A stretch of DNA of 5,368 nucleotides, from NCBI GenBank assembly GCA_045590955.1, contig JAZNSB010000004.1, forward strand, positions 1-5,368, written 5' to 3'. The stretch comes from JAZNSB01 sp045590955. GTDB lineage: Bacteria > Pseudomonadota > Alphaproteobacteria > RF32 > CAG-239. Below, piece by piece: positions 1-3,013 of this stretch. Position 1 is the stretch's first letter. Each line of letters begins with the position of its first letter. The translations under genes were made by a program, and so were the position numbers. A model generated the notes under the pieces. It made no database searches. It had not been told where the DNA came from and was given only the letters and a program-made list of their open reading frames with translations.

Positions 1-1
1 T

Positions 2-505
2 GTACAGATTAAAGATGGAACAAATCTTGAAAAGCAGTTAGAATATGTTGAAGAAATCCAAAAAAGAATGGGGCAGGCAAATAGAGCATTGGAAAAAGAA
101 GAAATGCTTATTAAAGAACTTACAAATTATGTAGATAAAAAATCGCAAGAAATTGTAAGAGCATATGAGGCAAAAAAAGCTCAAGAAGAAAGACAAAAAC
201 AAATTGAAGAAAATACCGGTTCATTGAGTGTGACAGGCACAGGTAAAAGCATGGTTGTAAGAGCCGGCATTGCTTTGGAAGAAGCTAATCAACAAAAACA
301 GCAAGAGCAACCAGAAGAAAAACAGCAAGAGCAAGAACAGCCTAAAGTTCAAGAAATTGAAAAACCGCAAATTATTGTGGGAACAAAATCACAAAAAATT
401 GTTTCAAACAATGCAAAAGAAATATCGGCAGAAAGCCAATCGGAATTTATTTTCAAGCCCGCCTCGGGAGAAATTAAGGCAAGTGGTCAAATAATAAGAA
501 AATAG
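2..505 (+). CDS. Coiled-coil, Gln/Glu-rich protein of unknown function (C-terminal part, 5' truncated)
   Basis: The reading frame is open from the left edge to a TAG stop at 503-505, giving 167 visible residues. The first Met (68) is internal, because the frame continues upstream of it without a stop and with the same character, so the true start is probably outside the window. Residues 8 to about 71 are rich in Glu, Lys, Gln and Leu with no proline and should form a long charged helix or coiled coil. A short Gly/Ser/Thr stretch follows, then a Gln/Glu-rich low-complexity segment (about 93-124) containing an 8-residue repeat. The tail (about 125-167) is polar and ends in basic residues. I see no membrane segment in the visible part and no catalytic motif, and I do not recognise the family. 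It lies 62 bases upstream of galU on the same strand, so partial co-transcription is possible, but a promoter-like sequence separates them. A structural or scaffolding role is a guess from composition only. Confidence 0.75.
   Translation, partial: VQIKDGTNLEKQLEYVEEIQKRMGQANRALEKEEMLIKELTNYVDKKSQEIVRAYEAKKAQEERQKQIEENTGSLSVTGTGKSMVVRAGIALEEANQQKQQEQPEEKQQEQEQPKVQEIEKPQIIVGTKSQKIVSNNAKEISAESQSEFIFKPASGEIKASGQIIRK
294..334 (+). repeat. In-frame 24-base repeat in the Gln/Glu-rich segment
   Basis: The 17-base string AAAAACAGCAAGAGCAA occurs at 294-310 and again, identical, at 318-334. The offset is 24 bases, so the reading frame is kept and the protein gains an 8-residue repeat built on KQQEQ. 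Such repeats usually expand or shrink by replication slippage and mark a tolerant linker. Confidence 0.8.
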
Positions 506-507
506 TC

Positions 508-535
508 TTGAGGAACAAAATTTTTGTGATATATT
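508..535 (+). promoter_or_regulatory. Likely sigma70-type promoter of galU
   Basis: A -35 element TTGAGG (508-513, 4 of 6 to consensus) is followed after 16 bases by TATATT (530-535, 5 of 6). TG at 527-528 adds the extended -10 form TGnTATAAT. Transcription would begin near 542, about 25 bases before the GTG start. The -35 begins two bases after the stop codon of the preceding gene. The spacer holds a 13-base palindrome, ACAAAATTTTTGT (515-527). The assignment is from consensus match only. Confidence 0.5.
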
Positions 536-554
536 GAAAACAGTAACAATTTTT

Positions 555-560
555 GAGGAG
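555..560 (+). promoter_or_regulatory. Ribosome binding site that fixes the galU GTG start
   Basis: GAGGAG lies 7 bases before the GTG at 568. A TTG start at 553 would overlap this site and have no ribosome site of its own, and the ATG at 566 is out of frame. This supports GTG 568, after which the protein begins within about five residues of the conserved GalU beta strand, as usual for the family. Confidence 0.8.
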
Positions 561-567
561 AACGGAT

Positions 568-1458
568 GTGAGAAAAAAACCAGAGGTGTGTGTGTTGCCG
601 GTTGCCGGACTTTCAACCAGAAATCTTCCTGCTACAAAAGCAATTCATAAAGGATTTTTAACACTGCATTCAAAACCGATTATACAATATGCAGTTGATG
701 CCTGTGCGCAAATTGGTATTAAAGAAATTGTTTTTATATATTCAGACCAATCTTGCAAACATTTGTTTGAAACTCATTTTTCGCCATATCCTTGGCTTGA
801 AAAACACTTAAAAGAAAAGAAGAAAAAAGAGTTGTTGGACATTGTAAAATCCATAATTCCGAAAGGAATGAAGTTTTCTTTTGCCGAGCAACCGGAACCA
901 AGAGGTAACGGACACGCCGTTTTGATGGCAAAAGACATTATCGGAGATAGAGATTTTGTGGTAATGTGGGTAGACGATGTATATGTTAATTTCCACGGCG
1001 ATGGTGTTTTGCAGCAGCTTCTCAAAGTTTATGATGAATATGGCGGAATGGTGGAAAACATTATGGAATTTCCAAAAGAAGAACTTACTCGCTATGGTGT
1101 TTTGATAAATGCGGTTAGAGATGGCAGAGTTGTTCATGCTCAAGGAAAGATTGAAAAGCCTGCATTAGACAAGGTCCCGTCAAATTATGCTTCTATGGGG
1201 CCGTATATATTGCCTAATATGATATTAGATATTTTGCCAGAGGTTAAAAAAGGCACAAACGGAGAAATTAACTTGGCAGACGCAATGAATTTGGCTGCTC
1301 AAAGAGGGGTTAAGCTTACAGGTGTGCTTTGCGACGGAATGCGTTTTGACTGTGGAGACAACAAACAGTTAGAAAAAGCAAACTTAAAGCTTTCTTTAAT
1401 GGAAGATCCGGAGCTTAGGGCATATTGTAAAGAGCTTTTAGATACAATGTATGTATAA
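568..1458 (+). CDS. galU: UTP-glucose-1-phosphate uridylyltransferase (GalU-like)
   Basis: This 296-residue protein should make UDP-glucose and pyrophosphate from UTP and glucose-1-phosphate in the cytoplasm, feeding envelope polysaccharide and galactose metabolism. Its length is typical of bacterial GalU. Family landmarks in order: nucleotide-binding loop VLPVAGLSTRNLPATKA (9-25) with Lys28 behind it; IIQYAVDA (38-45); EQPEPRGNGHAV (107-118); metal-binding Asp pair VDD (135-137); RYGVL (175-179); EKP (196-198), whose Lys is a known active-site residue; GEINLADAM (232-240); and RFDCGD (259-264). Several normally fixed positions differ: GLGTR is GLSTR, PKEM is HKGF, GLGHAV is GNGHAV and PDD is VDD. 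It is therefore a divergent member, and another sugar-1-phosphate or another NTP is possible. The GTG start is chosen from the GAGGAG site 7 bases upstream. The gene ends 13 bases before a strong hairpin shared with the convergent phosphofructokinase. Confidence 0.87.
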   Translation: MRKKPEVCVLPVAGLSTRNLPATKAIHKGFLTLHSKPIIQYAVDACAQIGIKEIVFIYSDQSCKHLFETHFSPYPWLEKHLKEKKKKELLDIVKSIIPKGMKFSFAEQPEPRGNGHAVLMAKDIIGDRDFVVMWVDDVYVNFHGDGVLQQLLKVYDEYGGMVENIMEFPKEELTRYGVLINAVRDGRVVHAQGKIEKPALDKVPSNYASMGPYILPNMILDILPEVKKGTNGEINLADAMNLAAQRGVKLTGVLCDGMRFDCGDNKQLEKANLKLSLMEDPELRAYCKELLDTMYV

Positions 1459-1460
1459 GC

Positions 1461-1522
1461 AAAAGCAGATTAAAAAACACCGTCAGATTTGGCGGTGTTT
1501 TTTGATATATAAAAGCAGATTA
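1461..1522. repeat. 12-bp direct repeat flanking the terminator
   Basis: AAAAGCAGATTA occurs at 1461-1472 and identically at 1511-1522, 50 bases apart, bracketing the terminator hairpin. The first copy follows the galU stop codon; the second contains the phosphofructokinase stop codon (TTA on this strand at 1520-1522). It may be the trace of a small duplication or of hairpin insertion, or chance in AT-rich DNA. Confidence 0.7.
1472..1503. terminator. Bidirectional intrinsic terminator between galU and pfk
   Basis: The arms 1472-1485 and 1490-1503 pair over 14 positions (one G-T wobble) around the loop GATT. The core is CACCGTCA with TGGCGGTG, and the outer six pairs are A-T. Read rightward the stem ends in six T; read leftward it likewise ends in a T run, so it can stop both convergent genes. 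The galU stop is at 1458 and the pfk stop at 1520, each within about 20 bases. Confidence 0.92.
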
Positions 1523-2623
1523 GCGCATATTTTTAAGTTTATTTAAGTCGCCGATATACATATCCATGTCTTTTGCGGCTCTTACATAATCTCCATTAAC
1601 ATCCAGCGGAGTTGTTCCGGCTTTTATAACTTCGTCCAGTTCGTGGACTTTTACTTCTCCGTCTTCCCAAACAACAAGTTTATTTGTTTGGTCTGTGCTG
1701 AGCAAATACACGGCTTTTGTGCCAAATAATGTTCCAATCATACGGTCAAATGCATTTGGAATGCCGGCACGTTGCAAATGGCCCAACACGGTTACTCTGG
1801 TGACAAATCCTTTGTATTTTTTTGCAATTTCTTCGGATAGATATTGACCGATATGAATATGTTTATTTTTGTTGGCCAGATTTGCAGTAATTTTTTTGAT
1901 TCCCTGATTTTCTTTTTTCACGCCCTCGGCGGCCACAATCACGGCATAATTTCTGCCGGAAAGTTTAATTTTTTTAAGTTTTTTTACAATTCCGTCAATA
2001 GAGTAGGGAATTTCAGGCACCAAGCAAACGTCTGCTCCACCGGCAATTGCAGAGTGTAAAGCCAAATGACCGGCGTCTCTGCCCATAACTTCCAAAATTA
2101 ATGCTCTGGAGTGAGAGCGTGCGGTTGAAGCAAGCGAATCTATGGCGTCGGTACAAACCTGACAGGCGGTAGAAAAACCGATGGAAAACTCTGTTAAAGG
2201 TGTGTCATTGTCAATTGTTTTTGGAATTCCGACAATTTTTACGCCGGTTGCTTTGCAATAATTTCCCACAATTTGCATTGAGCCGTCGCCACCAACCACA
2301 ATAATGGCGTCAAGCCCCAAAGATTTTACACCGGCGGCAAATTTGGTTGCCAATTTTTTCATGTCTTTAGGGTTAATTCCTTTTGAAGAAGATCCCAGAT
2401 AAGAGCCGGACATTTTTGGCCAAGGGGTTGTTGCAAAATTGTTTACGGTTAAAATTTCATATTCTACGGGAGATTTTATTAAGCCTTCTGTTCCGTTTTT
2501 TATGCCGTAAACCTCCCAACCCAGCTTTGAGGCCGAAACCACCACGGCTCTGATTGCGGCGTTTAGTCCCGCACAGTCTCCGCCGGAAGTTAATATGCCG
2601 ATTTTTTTAGTAGAATTTGCCAA
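1520..2623 (-). CDS. pfkA: 6-phosphofructokinase, probably ATP-dependent
   Basis: This 367-residue cytoplasmic enzyme phosphorylates fructose-6-phosphate to fructose-1,6-bisphosphate, the committed step of glycolysis. Motifs in order: phosphate-binding GILTSGGDCAGLNAAIRAV (9-27); LGSSS (76-80); GGDGS (111-115), whose Asp113 should bind Mg; PKTIDND (134-140), with Asp138 as the catalytic base; SHSR (170-173) and MGR (180-182) for fructose-6-phosphate; AEGV (232-235); and GHLQR (281-285). It is about 45 residues longer than the 320-residue E. coli PfkA type, mostly in the C-terminal part. Gly114 corresponds to the E. coli Gly104 position, where Gly favours ATP and Asp favours pyrophosphate. Lys135 corresponds to Gly124, where Lys is typical of pyrophosphate and mixed-type enzymes. 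I infer ATP use in a mixed-type clade. The TTG at 2623 is chosen because AAGGAGG lies 5 bases upstream; a TTG at 2650 would extend translation through that site. The gene stands alone, convergent with galU and divergent from the 70-residue gene. Confidence 0.94.
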   Translation of the reverse strand: MANSTKKIGILTSGGDCAGLNAAIRAVVVSASKLGWEVYGIKNGTEGLIKSPVEYEILTVNNFATTPWPKMSGSYLGSSSKGINPKDMKKLATKFAAGVKSLGLDAIIVVGGDGSMQIVGNYCKATGVKIVGIPKTIDNDTPLTEFSIGFSTACQVCTDAIDSLASTARSHSRALILEVMGRDAGHLALHSAIAGGADVCLVPEIPYSIDGIVKKLKKIKLSGRNYAVIVAAEGVKKENQGIKKITANLANKNKHIHIGQYLSEEIAKKYKGFVTRVTVLGHLQRAGIPNAFDRMIGTLFGTKAVYLLSTDQTNKLVVWEDGEVKVHELDEVIKAGTTPLDVNGDYVRAAKDMDMYIGDLNKLKNMR

Positions 2624-2628
2624 AACAA

Positions 2629-2635
2629 CCTCCTT
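2629..2635 (-). promoter_or_regulatory. Ribosome binding site that fixes the pfk TTG start
   Basis: On the minus strand AAGGAGG, a full Shine-Dalgarno match, lies 5 bases before TTG 2623. The protein then begins MANSTKKIGILTSGGD, which puts the conserved first strand at the usual distance from the N terminus. This outweighs longer readings of the same frame. Confidence 0.85.
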
Positions 2636-2644
2636 AAAAAATGT

Positions 2645-2673
2645 TTGCAAATGTGCTTAAAATGTATTATAAT
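2645..2673 (+). promoter_or_regulatory. Likely promoter of the 70-residue gene
   Basis: TTGCAA (2645-2650, 4 of 6 to the -35 consensus) is separated by exactly 17 bases from a perfect TATAAT (2668-2673). The start point would be near 2680, leaving a leader of about 57 bases before ATG 2737. The -10 overlaps the divergent pfk -10. Confidence 0.6.
2666..2671 (-). promoter_or_regulatory. Likely -10 element of the pfk promoter
   Basis: The minus strand reads a perfect TATAAT here, placing a start point near 2659 and a leader of about 36 bases before TTG 2623. I find no good -35: at 17 bases it reads TACTTG, and TTGCTT lies only 14 bases away. The element sits in a near-palindrome (2663-2678) of arms TGTAT and ATACA around TATAAT, so the opposite strand has a -10 as well. 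Confidence 0.5.
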
Positions 2674-2736
2674 ATACATCCATGGAAGCAAGTATGTCTT
2701 ATAAAGGTAAAAAAAAAGATAAGATAGGGAAAAAAC

Positions 2737-2949
2737 ATGATAAAAAATAACAACATATTAAATCTTCAAAAAACCTTGTGCGAGTTAAAGCTTGAAGAAA
2801 GAAGGCTTAATACAGATATGGCACGTTTGGTTGTGGCAAAAAAGATGATAGATTTTGCTAAGGCCAAACAGGTTACATTGGCAAGAAGAGGGGTTAAGAG
2901 CAAAATAGAAAGAATAGAAAATTTGATTAACCCAAATACCATTGCATAA
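2737..2949 (+). CDS. Small basic helical protein of unknown function (70 aa)
   Basis: The ATG at 2737 has AGGGA (2726-2730) six bases upstream, a plausible promoter at 2645-2673, and a strong hairpin 27 bases after the TAA, so it looks like an independent single-gene unit. The protein has 15 Lys/Arg against 7 Asp/Glu, a net charge near +8. Residues 7-64 are predicted largely helical, with two amphipathic stretches (about 7-46 and 53-64) separated by ARRGVKS (49-55). There is one Cys (15), no signal peptide and no membrane segment. I do not recognise the family. Its charge and helicity would suit a nucleic-acid or protein-binding factor, but this is inference from composition. Its divergent partner is phosphofructokinase, and nothing in the sequence shows a functional link. 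Confidence 0.72.
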   Translation: MIKNNNILNLQKTLCELKLEERRLNTDMARLVVAKKMIDFAKAKQVTLARRGVKSKIERIENLINPNTIA

Positions 2950-2975
2950 AAAGTTTTGTTTTATTTTATTTTTTT

Positions 2976-3005
2976 AACCCCCTTTAGAAAACTCTAAAGG
3001 GGGTT
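2976..3005. terminator. Strong hairpin between convergent genes, probable terminator
   Basis: The arms 2976-2988 and 2993-3005 pair perfectly over 13 positions, including five G-C pairs, around the loop AAAC. It lies 27 bases after the stop of the 70-residue gene and 8 bases past the stop of the Cys-rich gene. The T tract is weak: rightward only TTTAAGGTT follows, and leftward the transcript is A-rich. It may stop transcription poorly without help or mainly protect transcript 3' ends. Confidence 0.65.
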
Positions 3006-3013
3006 TAAGGTTA

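Noticed and set aside
221..256. P-loop-like GTGKS in the coiled-coil protein
   Set aside because: The Walker A pattern needs Gly or Ala five residues before GK; here it is Ser, in a low-complexity linker with no Walker B or strand context.
553..567. TTG start for galU at 553
   Set aside because: It overlaps the GAGGAG ribosome site, has none of its own, and adds residues not expected before the first conserved strand.
404..616. Minus-strand frame of 70 codons across the gap before galU
   Set aside because: It overlaps the end of one gene and the start of galU, has no ribosome site, and its composition reads as antisense of coding DNA.
1305..2898. Shared string AGAGGGGTTAAG in galU and the 70-residue gene
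   Set aside because: It is a short match in different coding contexts (RGVK in both proteins), best explained by chance and codon use.
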